Assembly: GCA_050954785.1 (NCBI GenBank)
Contig: JBPBQO010000036.1
Location: 1 to 64,000, forward strand
DNA length: 64,000 nt
Origin: Lichenicola sp050954785
Lineage (GTDB): Bacteria; Pseudomonadota; Alphaproteobacteria; Acetobacterales; Acetobacteraceae
Direction of reading: 5' to 3'
Part shown: piece by piece, positions 49,086 to 57,280 of the stretch
How positions within the stretch are numbered: position 1 is the first letter of the stretch
Layout: each line of letters opens with the position of its first letter
Program-made: the position numbers and the translations under genes
Notes under the pieces: model-generated
The model's input: the letters and a program-made list of their open reading frames with translations, nothing else
The model's database searches: none
Told to the model about the DNA's origin: nothing

Positions 49086-50033
49086 TCAGTCCAACTCCTC
49101 TTTCCGACCACCGCCCGGTCGGTAGCGGGCGATATAGGACGGCACGACCAGCTCGACCGGTGTCGGGACGATACCCAGCGTTTCCAGGCCCGCCATCCCG
49201 GCGGCAACCACGTTGTCGCGTGACAGCATCGCCAGTTGGTCCCGCGTCAACGGCTTGCCGGGCACATGCTCCAGCAGGGCGGCCTGGATACGCGCCAGCC
49301 CCATCGGCACGGAAACCAGCGGCCGCTTGCGGTGCATTTCCACCAGCATCCAGGCCAGCAGCTCGCGGAAGGTCCAGACCCTGGGTCCGCCGAGCTCGTA
49401 GAGCCCGCCGCCGGGTGCATTCTCCCGCACCACCGCCTGGACGGCGTCGGCAACGTCGCCGGCATAGACCGGCTGCAACTTCGTCTGGCCGCTGAACACC
49501 GGCATGATCGGCGACAGCCTGGCCATCGCGCCGAACCGGTTGAAGAACGCGTCCTCCGGTCCGAACACCACCGACGGGCGCAGGATGGTGGCGTTCGGGA
49601 ACGCGGCCCGCACCGCAGCCTCGCCGCCCGCCTTGCTTCTTCCGTAGGCGCTGGGGCTGTCCGGGTCGGCGCCGATCGCCGACATCTGCACCAGGCGGGC
49701 CGTGCCCCCGACGGCGGCGAGCCTAGCGATTCGGCCGGCGCCCTCCTCGTGCACACGCTGGAAGTCGCCTCGGCGCGCTTCCGCCAGGATGCCGACCAGG
49801 TTGACGACGATATCGGTGCCTTCGAGCGCACGTGCGACCGACGCCTCGTCGGCAAGCGACGCATACATCGGCACGACCTGCCCGACCCGTCCCATCATCC
49901 GCAATGCATTGGCGCTGGCGGTATGGCGCGCGGCGACACGCACCACATGGCCCTGGGCTGCCAGCCGCCGGACGATGTAGCGCCCCAGGAAGCCGGAGCC
50001 GCCAAACACCGTCGCTACGCTGCGGGTTGCCAT
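49086..50033 (-). CDS. NDUFA9-like extended SDR (complex I-associated family)
   Basis: A 315-aa NAD(P)-binding protein of the atypical extended SDR group that includes mitochondrial NDUFA9. The cofactor motif is VFGGSGFLGRYIVRRL; the site YGRSKAGGE keeps the YxxxK spacing. Other marks are VNLVGILAEARRG, ILRPSVVFGPEDAFFNRF and YELGGPRVWTFRELL. In many alphaproteobacteria such proteins occur without being structural complex I subunits; quinone synthesis or assembly roles have been discussed. The ATG at 50033 was chosen for its position before the Rossmann motif; GAGG is 11 bases upstream. Confidence 0.85.
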   Translation of the reverse strand: MATRSVATVFGGSGFLGRYIVRRLAAQGHVVRVAARHTASANALRMMGRVGQVVPMYASLADEASVARALEGTDIVVNLVGILAEARRGDFQRVHEEGAGRIARLAAVGGTARLVQMSAIGADPDSPSAYGRSKAGGEAAVRAAFPNATILRPSVVFGPEDAFFNRFGAMARLSPIMPVFSGQTKLQPVYAGDVADAVQAVVRENAPGGGLYELGGPRVWTFRELLAWMLVEMHRKRPLVSVPMGLARIQAALLEHVPGKPLTRDQLAMLSRDNVVAAGMAGLETLGIVPTPVELVVPSYIARYRPGGGRKEELD

Positions 50034-50150
50034 TCGTATTCGATCCTCATGCCTCGCCGTCACTATAGGCAGCGACGCGCCAGCCTCAAGCCACGCCGGG
50101 CGCGGAAGCCCTGCCGGTGCATCCTCTGACAGCTTCGTGCACGCAGCCAG

Positions 50151-50179
50151 TTGACGGCACTCCCCCGCCCCGCTAAATC
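50151..50179 (+). promoter_or_regulatory. Sigma-70 type promoter of tRNA-Leu
   Basis: TTGACG (50151-50156), 17-base spacer, TAAATC (50174-50179). The predicted start near 50186 leaves a leader of about 38 bases before the tRNA. The -35 box matches 5 of 6 consensus bases. Confidence 0.68.
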
Positions 50180-50223
50180 GCCGTCACCACCCGCGGATCG
50201 GTTGTTTCGCGGTTGCCCCTTGA

Positions 50224-50310
50224 GCCCAGGTGGCGGAATTGGTAGACGCGCAGGTTTCAGGTATCTGTGGCCGCAAGGTCGTGGAAGTTCGAGTCTTCTC
50301 CTGGGCACCA
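50224..50310 (+). tRNA. tRNA-Leu, anticodon CAG
   Basis: An 87-nt class II tRNA with encoded CCA. The acceptor stem GCCCAGG pairs with CCTGGGC; the D arm is GCGGAATTGGTAGACGC; the anticodon stem CAGGT/ATCTG encloses loop TTCAGGT, giving CAG at positions 34-36. A long variable arm (about GTGGCCGCAAGGTCGTG) and the T arm with TTCGAGT follow. It reads CUG, a leucine codon heavily used in GC-rich genomes. Confidence 0.97.
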
Positions 50311-50318
50311 AAGGACGT

Positions 50319-50350
50319 TCGACATCCCGACCAGTGGTCGGGATGGTCGA
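50319..50350 (+). terminator. Strong hairpin just after tRNA-Leu
   Basis: CATCCCGACC-AGT-GGTCGGGATG is a perfect 10-bp stem, extended by flanking TCGA/TCGA pairing with a one-base bulge. It begins 8 bases past the CCA end. No T-run follows, so it may act in termination or in 3'-end trimming of the precursor. Confidence 0.6.
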
Positions 50351-50426
50351 CCGACAGTCTCCCGCCATATCATAAGACGCTGAATTTTCAGACGGCTGCC
50401 TGAACAGGCGTCGTGGGACCAAAATT

Positions 50427-51080
50427 GTGAGCGTCACGCAATTCATGCCGAACGCGACCATCCATCTGCATCAGGGCGATCTTCCGGACGGCATATCGTT
50501 CGGTGCGTCCGTTGCCGTCGATACCGAAACCATGGGTCTCGAGCCGCACCGCGACCGTCTCTGTCTGGTTCAGCTTTCGGCTGGCGACGGCACCGCCCAT
50601 CTGGTCCAGATCGTACCGCCACGGCTGGGTGGACATGGCGCCGACTGTCCGAACCTGAAGCGGCTGCTGTCGGATACCGGCGTGGTCAAGCTGATGCACT
50701 TCGCGCGATTCGACGTGGCGATCCTGCAGCATGCGCTCGACATCACCGTGGCGCCGATCAAGTGCACAAAGATCGCCGCCAAGCTGGTGCGCACCTTCAC
50801 CGACCGGCACGGCCTTGCCCAGTTGTCGCGCGAGCTGCTCGGCGTCGAGATGAGCAAGCAGCAGCAGACCTCCGACTGGGGCGCGCGCGACCTGTCGCCG
50901 GAACAACTGGCCTATGCGGCATCCGACGTTCTGCATCTGCATGCGCTCTGGTCGCGCCTGGAGGCTCTGCTGGTGCGCGAACAGCGCCTTGAGCTGGCCG
51001 AGGCCTGCTTCGCCTTCATGCCGGCCCGCGCCAGGCTCGACCTGCTCGGCTACGAGCTTCCGGATATCTTCGCGCACTGA
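50427..51080 (+). CDS. rnd: Ribonuclease D-type 3'-5' exonuclease (single domain)
   Basis: A 217-aa DEDDy exonuclease acting in RNA 3'-end trimming. Motif I is VAVDTETMGL, motif II HFARFDVAIL and motif III YAASDVLHLHALW. The HRDC domains found in the 375-aa E. coli RNase D are missing, as usual for the short alphaproteobacterial form. The start is taken as the GTG at 50427; an ATG at 50445 is also possible. It lies 116 bases after tRNA-Leu and upstream of lptC. Confidence 0.87.
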   Translation: MSVTQFMPNATIHLHQGDLPDGISFGASVAVDTETMGLEPHRDRLCLVQLSAGDGTAHLVQIVPPRLGGHGADCPNLKRLLSDTGVVKLMHFARFDVAILQHALDITVAPIKCTKIAAKLVRTFTDRHGLAQLSRELLGVEMSKQQQTSDWGARDLSPEQLAYAASDVLHLHALWSRLEALLVREQRLELAEACFAFMPARARLDLLGYELPDIFAH

Positions 51081-51297
51081 GCCCGGCTGCGATGGGTTCG
51101 GTTGACGCAACCCGACCCGGATGTCCATACAGGCCGGTTCCTGACGGCCGCGCCACGGAACGGTCGAACCATGCCGAACGGCCTGTGGAGATCGTGAACG
51201 CCTTGAACAACATGACATTGATTGCAGGTGAACTCGGGATGGTCCGGCACGCCGCGACCACTTCGAGACGCATGCATCATGTCCCAGGGACCGGCCG

Positions 51298-52203
51298 ATG
51301 ACCTCGCGGCCAACCTTGCGCGATGGCCGGCCATCGGACGGTCCGGGTTCCGGCACTGGGTCGCCGACTGGCTCCGGCGTCGGATTACCGAGCACCGGCG
51401 GGGCGAATGCAGCCGGCGATGCCGCCGACGCGCTTCAGCCAAGTGCGACCGTCGCCCGCCGGCGGCTCAGTCTGGAGCAGAACCAGGGCAGCTTCCGTCG
51501 TGTACCGAACTCCAGCGAGATCGCCCGCCGGCGCAGGCTGTTGCGCTGGACCAAATGGGTGCTGCCAGCCGCGGCACTGCTGTTGCTCGTGTCTATCGCC
51601 ACATGGCCGGAGCTGGACCGCTCGATGAACAGTGCCCGCATGGGGCTGAAACAGGTATCCCATGTGCAGGTCGATAGCGGACGGATGCTCGGGGCGCGCT
51701 ATCACGGGCTCGACAGCCATGATCGTCCATACATGATCACGTCCGATGAGGCGCAGCAGGTGACCGGCAAGGCGGCTCCGGCGGTGCCTGGCACTCACGC
51801 GGGCAAAGGCGAAGACCGCGTCAACCTGACCAGGCCGATCGCTGACTCGCTCGACCAGAGCGGAAACTGGACCCGGATCAGCGCGCAGACCGGGGTCTAT
51901 ATGCAGCACGGCCAACTCCTCGACCTTAGCCGCGACGTCACGCTGTATCGGGACGACGGTATCATGATGACCAGTCCGGTCGCCGGCCTCGATCTCCGAA
52001 GCGGCGTGGTTGCATCCGACAACTGGGTGCATGTCGAAGGCCCGTTCGGCGTGCTGGACGCACAAGGCTTTCTGATCTCCCAGCGGGACGGGCTGGCGCA
52101 GTTTCGCGGGCCGGCCCGGCTGGTCCTGAACGACGACCGGGTGGCGCGGCCGGCCACCAATACCCCCACCACCGAGAATTCGGCCGCCGGAGCGACACGA
52201 TGA
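51298..52203 (+). CDS. lptC: LPS export protein LptC
   Basis: A 301-aa bitopic inner-membrane protein that passes lipopolysaccharide from LptB2FG to LptA. A membrane helix lies at about residues 85-103 (TKWVLPAAALLLLVSIATW), followed by the periplasmic beta-jellyroll (NWTRISAQTGVYMQHGQLLD, YRDDGIMMTSPVA). The first 70 residues are a Gly/Pro/Ser-rich extension ahead of RRRLSLEQNQGSFRRVP, longer than usual. ATG 51298 has AGGGA eight bases upstream. Its stop overlaps lptA as ATGA. Confidence 0.87.
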   Translation: MTSRPTLRDGRPSDGPGSGTGSPTGSGVGLPSTGGANAAGDAADALQPSATVARRRLSLEQNQGSFRRVPNSSEIARRRRLLRWTKWVLPAAALLLLVSIATWPELDRSMNSARMGLKQVSHVQVDSGRMLGARYHGLDSHDRPYMITSDEAQQVTGKAAPAVPGTHAGKGEDRVNLTRPIADSLDQSGNWTRISAQTGVYMQHGQLLDLSRDVTLYRDDGIMMTSPVAGLDLRSGVVASDNWVHVEGPFGVLDAQGFLISQRDGLAQFRGPARLVLNDDRVARPATNTPTTENSAAGATR

Positions 52204-53252
52204 GTTTGGCCAGACTGCGGGTTATCGCCCGGACGGGAGCGGCATTCGCGGCGATGATGGTGTTCGCCGGGCACGCCCGCGCGCAGCAGATCGACCTGTC
52301 GCATGGCGGCCAGATCACGGTGACCGCGGTGGGCGGCTTCGACTGGGACCAGAAGGCCCAGACGGTGACCGCCTATGGCAGCGCCCAGGCGGTTCGTGGC
52401 GGCGTAACCATCACGTCGGATCGGCTGATCGCCTATTACCGCAAGAAGGCGGGCACGGCGTCCGCCGTCACGCCCACTGCAGCGACGACGCCGGCTCCGC
52501 AGCCGACGCCCGAGAATCCGACCGGGATGCCCGCCACCGATGCCAAGGCACCCGGCGGGACCACGATCATGCCCGGTGGAGACACGTCCGCCACCGAGAT
52601 CTACCGGATCGTCGCGATCGGCCATGTGCATATCTTCACCGCGACCCAGCAGGCGTTCGGCGACCACGGCATCTATGATATCGACCAGGCGGTCATGGTG
52701 CTGACCGGCCACGATCTGAGGCTGATCACGCCACAGGACGTTCTGACCGCGCGCGATCAGATGGAATACGGATCGCAGACACGCATCTCGGTCGGCCGCG
52801 GCAATGCCGTCGTCACCACCAACGATGGCCGCCGTATCCAGGCCGACGTGCTGGTCGGCTATAGCGCGCCGCCGGCGGCCCAGCCTGCCGGCGCGAAACC
52901 CGCCGACGCTACCGCGAAGCCGGCCAACAGCGGCCAGGACCCGATCGGCAGCAGTGGCAAGCTGGAGAAGGTGAACGCGTTCGGGAACGTCATCGTCCGC
53001 ACGCAGACCGAAACCGTGCGCGGCGACCGCGGCGTGTATGTGCCGGATACCGGAATTGCGCGCATAGTCGGTAACGTCCACATCACGCGTGGCCAGAACC
53101 AGTTGAACGGGGCCGCCGCAATCGTGAACATGCATACCGGTATCGCGACCCTGAGCGAGGACCCCGGCGCTCGCGTCCAGGGCCTGATCGTGCCCAACGA
53201 CACACAGGGCGCACCCGCCAGAACACCGGGCAAGGCGGCGGCCACGCCATGA
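52200..53252 (+). CDS. lptA: LPS transport periplasmic protein LptA, with low-complexity insertions
   Basis: A 350-aa exported OstA-fold protein forming the periplasmic LPS bridge. The signal peptide ends ...FAGHARA. Beta-jellyroll strands (ITVTAVGGFDWDQKAQTVTA, DRLIAYYRKK, EIYRIVAIGHVHIFT, KLEKVNAFGNVIVRTQTETV) match the family. Two Ala/Pro/Thr-rich segments at about residues 85-130 and 222-252 interrupt the fold, making it almost twice the E. coli length (185 aa). It is coupled by 4-base overlaps to lptC and lptB. Confidence 0.86.
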   Translation: MSLARLRVIARTGAAFAAMMVFAGHARAQQIDLSHGGQITVTAVGGFDWDQKAQTVTAYGSAQAVRGGVTITSDRLIAYYRKKAGTASAVTPTAATTPAPQPTPENPTGMPATDAKAPGGTTIMPGGDTSATEIYRIVAIGHVHIFTATQQAFGDHGIYDIDQAVMVLTGHDLRLITPQDVLTARDQMEYGSQTRISVGRGNAVVTTNDGRRIQADVLVGYSAPPAAQPAGAKPADATAKPANSGQDPIGSSGKLEKVNAFGNVIVRTQTETVRGDRGVYVPDTGIARIVGNVHITRGQNQLNGAAAIVNMHTGIATLSEDPGARVQGLIVPNDTQGAPARTPGKAAATP

Positions 53253-54037
53253 ATGAAATCAAGCCACGCGCCGGCGATACCACAAGCAGCAGCGCCGGCA
53301 GCAGCGCAAGCGCCACGGATGGCCTGCACGCGCACGCCGTCGGCAAAACCTACAAGAAGCGCGAAGTGGTGCAGAACGTTTCGGTCAGCGTTCGCCGCGG
53401 CGAAGCGGTCGGGCTGCTCGGGCCGAACGGCGCCGGCAAGACCACGACGTTCTATATGATTGTCGGACTGGTGCAGCCAGATACCGGTTCGATCAGCCTG
53501 GACGGTGCCGACATCACGCAGCTCCCGATGTACCGGCGCGCCCGGCTCGGCATCGGCTACCTGCCGCAGGAGGCCAGCATCTTCCGCGGCCTGAATGTCG
53601 AGCAGAACATCATGGCGGCGCTCGAGGTGGTCGAACCCGATCCGGACCGGCGCGACACCATGCTGGACGGGCTATTGGCCGAGTTCGGCATCGGCCATCT
53701 GCGGCGATCGCCGTCGCTTGCTCTGTCCGGCGGCGAGCGTCGCCGCCTGGAGATTGCCCGCGCCCTGGCCAGCCAGCCGAACTACATCCTGCTCGACGAG
53801 CCGCTTGCGGGAATCGATCCCATCGCGGTCGGCGAGATTCGCGATCTCGTATCGCATTTGAAACATCGCGGCATCGGCGTGCTGATCACCGACCATAACG
53901 TTCGCGAAACGCTCGAGATCATCGACCGGGCCTACATCATGCATGGCGGCCAGATGCTGATGGAGGGCGTACCGGAGGAGGTGGTCGCACACGAGGACGT
54001 GCGGCGCGTCTACCTCGGGGAAAGATTTTCGTTGTAG
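53249..54037 (+). CDS. lptB: LPS export ABC transporter ATPase LptB
   Basis: A 262-aa ATPase that powers LPS extraction. Walker A GPNGAGKTTTFYMIVGL, Q-loop region GIGYLPQEASIFRGL, signature LALSGGERRRLEIARAL, Walker B YILLDEPLAGIDPIAV and switch His in LITDHNVRETL. All are exactly as in the family. An N-terminal Ser/Ala-rich extension of about 27 residues precedes the domain. It overlaps lptA as ATGA; rpoN starts 9 bases after its stop. Confidence 0.96.
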   Translation: MNEIKPRAGDTTSSSAGSSASATDGLHAHAVGKTYKKREVVQNVSVSVRRGEAVGLLGPNGAGKTTTFYMIVGLVQPDTGSISLDGADITQLPMYRRARLGIGYLPQEASIFRGLNVEQNIMAALEVVEPDPDRRDTMLDGLLAEFGIGHLRRSPSLALSGGERRRLEIARALASQPNYILLDEPLAGIDPIAVGEIRDLVSHLKHRGIGVLITDHNVRETLEIIDRAYIMHGGQMLMEGVPEEVVAHEDVRRVYLGERFSL

Positions 54038-54046
54038 CCTCCGGTC

Positions 54047-55582
54047 ATGGCAATCGGACCACGGCTGGAGCTAAGGCAGACGCAGAATCTGGTCATGACG
54101 CCTCAGCTGCGTCAGGCCATCAAGCTTCTCCAATTCTCGAATTTCGAGGTCGCCGCGTTCATCGAGGAAGAGCTCGAGCGCAATCCCCTGCTCGAACGTG
54201 ATGAGCGTATCGACATCCCGCCCGAGCGCCCGGCGCTCGACCAGCGTGTCGACGATCGCGCCGCCTCGGCCGCCGAGCCGGTCTCCACCGATCTGCTGGT
54301 CTCCGGCGACACATTGCCGAGCGATCACCACGCGCCGCTCGATACCGATCATGCGGAACAGTTCGACGACGGTCCCTACGATGGCGGCTACCAGGATGAC
54401 GGCGGTGGCTCGGACCGCAGCGACTGGGGCATGGGACGCGGTGCATCCTCGGCGGGCAACCCGGAGGGGCTCGACGGTGTGGCGCAACTGGTCGCGCATG
54501 CCCGCACGCTGCGCGAGCACCTGAGCGAGCAACTGCGGCTGGCGTTCGACGATCCGGCCGAACGACTGATCGGTGCACACCTGATCGCGCTCCTCGACGG
54601 GGCCGGACGGGTACTGGTCGACGACGCCGCACTCGCCCTCGCCCTTGGCAGCAGCGAAAAGCTCGTGGCGTCGGTGCGGGGACGGATGATGCGCTTCGAC
54701 CCGGCGGGAATCTTCGCGGTCGACCTCAAGAGCTGCCTCGCTGCCCAGCTTGCCGACCGGAACCGGCTCGACCCGGCCATGGTGGCGCTACTCGACAATC
54801 TGGAGCTGCTGGGACGTCGCGAGCTCAAGCGCCTGCAGGCAGTGTGCGAAGTCGATGCCGAGGATCTTGCGGAGATGATCGCCGAGATCAAGGCGCTCGA
54901 TCCGAAGCCCGGCGCCAGCTTCGACATCGTGCCACCTTTGCCGATCGTGCCGGACGTGCTGATGCGCGCAGCCCCTGGCGGCGACTGGCTGCTGGAGCTG
55001 AACCCGGAAACCATGCCCCGGCTGCTGGTATCGGAGGCGTTCCACGCCAAGGTCCTGTTGCGCTCGCCGAAGGAGGATCGCGCCTTTCTGTCGGAGAAGC
55101 TGGCCAGTGCCAACTGGCTGGTAAAGTCGCTGCATCAGCGCGCGCAGACCATCCTGAAAGTATCCAGCGAGGTGATGCGTCAGCAGGAGGCGTTCCTGCG
55201 TCGCGGCGTCGGGCATCTGCGTCCGCTGATCCTGCGCGACATCGCCGAGGCGGTGGAAATGCACGAAAGCACGGTCAGCCGGGTCACGGCCAACAAGTAC
55301 ATCTCGACCCCGCGCGGGTTGTTCGAACTAAAATACTTTTTCACAGCGTCGATCGCCGGGACGGCCGGTGGCGAAAGCCATAGTGCCGAGGCCGTCCGAT
55401 ACCGGATCAGGGGCATGGTGGCCGCCGAAACGCTCCAGACCATCCTGTCGGATGACGCGATCGTTGCAGCGTTGCGACGGGAAGGCGTGGACATCGCCCG
55501 CCGGACCGTGGCCAAATATCGCGATGCCCTCCGGATCCCGAGTTCCGTGCAGCGTAAGAGGGACAAGTCCCTCCCCGCGTGA
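54047..55582 (+). CDS. rpoN: RNA polymerase sigma-54 factor
   Basis: A 511-aa sigma-54 with all regions. Region I: LELRQTQNLVMTPQLRQAIKL, Gln/Leu-rich, for activator response. Region II: acidic, about 60-140. Region III: core-binding and the HTH DIAEAVEMHESTVSRVTANK. The RpoN box ARRTVAKYRD is at about 484-493 and recognises the -24 element. The lptB-rpoN-hpf order is conserved in proteobacteria. Confidence 0.97.
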   Translation: MAIGPRLELRQTQNLVMTPQLRQAIKLLQFSNFEVAAFIEEELERNPLLERDERIDIPPERPALDQRVDDRAASAAEPVSTDLLVSGDTLPSDHHAPLDTDHAEQFDDGPYDGGYQDDGGGSDRSDWGMGRGASSAGNPEGLDGVAQLVAHARTLREHLSEQLRLAFDDPAERLIGAHLIALLDGAGRVLVDDAALALALGSSEKLVASVRGRMMRFDPAGIFAVDLKSCLAAQLADRNRLDPAMVALLDNLELLGRRELKRLQAVCEVDAEDLAEMIAEIKALDPKPGASFDIVPPLPIVPDVLMRAAPGGDWLLELNPETMPRLLVSEAFHAKVLLRSPKEDRAFLSEKLASANWLVKSLHQRAQTILKVSSEVMRQQEAFLRRGVGHLRPLILRDIAEAVEMHESTVSRVTANKYISTPRGLFELKYFFTASIAGTAGGESHSAEAVRYRIRGMVAAETLQTILSDDAIVAALRREGVDIARRTVAKYRDALRIPSSVQRKRDKSLPA

Positions 55583-55629
55583 CGGCGCCTGGAAGCCGGT
55601 CGAACTTCCTCAAGCGGAGCGAACACCGC

Positions 55630-56232
55630 ATGCAGATTAGCGTCGCCGGCAAGCAGATCGACCTTTCGGACGCGCTTCGAACGCGCGTCACGACCCATCT
55701 GGATACGATTGCCGAGAAGTATTTCGACCATGCGCTCGAGGCGAGCGTGACGTTCGGACGGGCGCGCAGCTTTTTCACCTGCGACATCAACGTCCATGCC
55801 GCACGTGGCTTGGTGGTGCGTGGCGAGGGCGAGGCTGCGGATGCACATGGCGCGTTCGACGACGCAGCCGAGCATATTGCGAAACGGCTGAGGCGTTACA
55901 GGCGCCGGGTCAACGAACACTCCAGGGATCTGGCACAGCGTCGTCCGGAAGTGGGCCGCCAATACATCCTGCGGCAGGAGGAGGAGATCCGCGTCGACCA
56001 TACCTCCGAGGCTGTATCGGCGTCACCCGCTTCCCAGACCTACGCCACGATCATCGCCGAGCAGGAGACGCAGATCGCGACGCTGACGGTCGGTGAAGCG
56101 GTGATGCAGCTCGATCTCGCCGACCGGACCGTGCTGATGTTCCGCAACAGCGCCAGTGGCGGCATCAACGTGGTATATCGCCGCCCGGATGGCCATATCG
56201 GCTGGCTTGACCCCGACCCCAACACCCACTGA
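55630..56232 (+). CDS. hpf: Ribosome hibernation promoting factor, long form
   Basis: A 200-aa stationary-phase ribosome dimerisation factor. The N-terminal S30AE domain (MQISVAGKQIDLSDALRTRV, then a basic AKRLRRYRRRVNEH segment) binds the decoding centre. The C-terminal dimerisation domain begins about residue 140 and contains EAVMQLDLADRTVLMFRN and HIGWLDPDP. ATG 55630 with GGAG 12 bases upstream is preferred; the longer frame would overlap rpoN. In many relatives ptsN follows; here tandem hairpins and a convergent gene do. Confidence 0.94.
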   Translation: MQISVAGKQIDLSDALRTRVTTHLDTIAEKYFDHALEASVTFGRARSFFTCDINVHAARGLVVRGEGEAADAHGAFDDAAEHIAKRLRRYRRRVNEHSRDLAQRRPEVGRQYILRQEEEIRVDHTSEAVSASPASQTYATIIAEQETQIATLTVGEAVMQLDLADRTVLMFRNSASGGINVVYRRPDGHIGWLDPDPNTH

Positions 56233-56240
56233 GTGGTTCC

Positions 56241-56284
56241 CGAAGGCACGCCTTCGGCGGGGGCCAGGGGCAGCGCCCCTGGCC
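56241..56284. terminator. Tandem hairpins between hpf and the convergent DUF1150 gene
   Basis: Hairpin 1 is CGAAGGC-AC-GCCTTCG (56241-56256). Hairpin 2 is GGCCAGGGGC-AGC-GCCCCTGGCC (56262-56284), followed by TTGCTTCTCTTT. The second is a strong rho-independent terminator on the plus strand and could also work for the convergent gene. GC-rich hairpins of this kind are sometimes dispersed in alphaproteobacterial genomes; only one copy is in this window. Confidence 0.85.
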
Positions 56285-56298
56285 TTGCTTCTCTTTGT

Positions 56299-56547
56299 CT
56301 AGTGAACCAGCGCCGGCACCATCTCGTGCTGCCGGATCGCCGCGAACGCCACGTCCCTGTCTCCGGTCAATGCCATCGGCGTACCGTCCGCGGCATGGAT
56401 CGCGAACGCCGCATTCCCGTCGACGACGACCGACTTGACGTAAGCAAGCTGGGCAACGCCCAGGGCCAGAAGCTGGCTCGCCGTCAGGTGACGGATATCC
56501 AGCGTGGCAAGTGAAAGTTCATTCGAATCAGTCGTAGTCGTATCCAT
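56299..56547 (-). CDS. DUF1150 small protein
   Basis: An 82-aa protein of unknown function. The family core is ASQLLALGVAQLAYVKSV, VDGNAAFAIHAADGTPMAL and DRDVAFAAIRQHEMVP. It follows hsp20 on the same strand with a 74-bp gap, the arrangement usual in alphaproteobacteria, which suggests a stress-related job (inference). The ATG at 56547 begins MDTTTTDSNE; upstream in-frame extension is implausible. Confidence 0.88.
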   Translation of the reverse strand: MDTTTTDSNELSLATLDIRHLTASQLLALGVAQLAYVKSVVVDGNAAFAIHAADGTPMALTGDRDVAFAAIRQHEMVPALVH

Positions 56548-56621
56548 CGAATTTGTCCTAAGGCAGGTCATTCGCATCCCAAAGCGGGCATGCGGGTGCC
56601 TCCGAAATTGCTGGTGACGTC

Positions 56622-57125
56622 TCAATCGTTGGTCGGCACAGTCCGAATTGCTCTCGGCGGCCTGGCCTGCACCACGTCGCCGGTTGCCGCACGTCCGGGC
56701 TCGCGTCCATGGTCGGGTCCCTTGGAAATCTCGATCCGCTTGACCCGGACCTCGGGTTGCGGCCGGGCCAGATCGATGTGGAGCAACCCGCTATCGAGCC
56801 ACGCACCGGCGATCTCGATTCCCTCCGCAAGCACGAACGCCCGTTGGAACTGCCGCGCGGCGATGCCCCGATGCAGGAAGGTCCGTCCCTGGGTATCGTC
56901 GGACTGGCGCCCGCGAATTACCAGCTGGTTGTCCTCCTGGGTGATCTGGAGGTCGTCCATAGAGAAGCCCGCAACGGCGAGCGAGATACGCAACCCGGTC
57001 GGGCCGGTCTGCTCGATGTTGTAGGGTGGATAGCCATCGGACGATGTTTTCGCCGCACGTTCGAGCATCTGCTCGAGATGGTCGAAGCCGAGGAACATCG
57101 GAGACGCAAAAAGTCTGCCGGACAT
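56622..57125 (-). CDS. Small heat shock protein, Hsp20 family
   Basis: A 167-aa ATP-independent holdase. The N-terminus is FASPMFLGFDHLEQMLERA. The alpha-crystallin domain spans about 32-130 (YNIEQTGPTGLRISLAVAGF, QLVIRGRQ, FLHRGIAARQFQRAFVL). The IxI-type contact IEI sits in VKRIEISKG, and a Pro/Arg-rich tail follows. The ATG at 57125 is decided by AAGGAGGAGG 6 bases upstream, which is itself inside a ROSE-like hairpin. Confidence 0.95.
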   Translation of the reverse strand: MSGRLFASPMFLGFDHLEQMLERAAKTSSDGYPPYNIEQTGPTGLRISLAVAGFSMDDLQITQEDNQLVIRGRQSDDTQGRTFLHRGIAARQFQRAFVLAEGIEIAGAWLDSGLLHIDLARPQPEVRVKRIEISKGPDHGREPGRAATGDVVQARPPRAIRTVPTND

Positions 57126-57177
57126 GAAAAGCCTCCTCCTTGGAGCGAGACGAAAGGCCACGGCCCGAAGCGCCGTG
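57126..57177 (-). promoter_or_regulatory. ROSE-like RNA thermometer in the hsp20 leader
   Basis: On the minus strand UCGCU (57148-57144) faces AGGA of the Shine-Dalgarno (57140-57137) across a CCA loop. Four pairs form and G57146 is bulged. This is the UYGCU/AGGA arrangement with bulged G known from ROSE elements. The helix extends outward (C49-G36, U50-G35, then GCCU 57158-57155 with AGGC 57134-57131) and covers the whole ribosome site. A second hairpin CACGGC-N7-GCCGTG lies just upstream (57159-57177). Heat would melt it and allow translation (inference). Confidence 0.65.
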
Positions 57178-57280
57178 ATCAATTCGATATGGCAATCGGC
57201 GGCCTGCTCTGCAAGCCATGGCGGTCAGTGTGCGCGATCCGGCCCTGGTGTATAGTCGCGTCGGTCGCTACATCGCCGCA

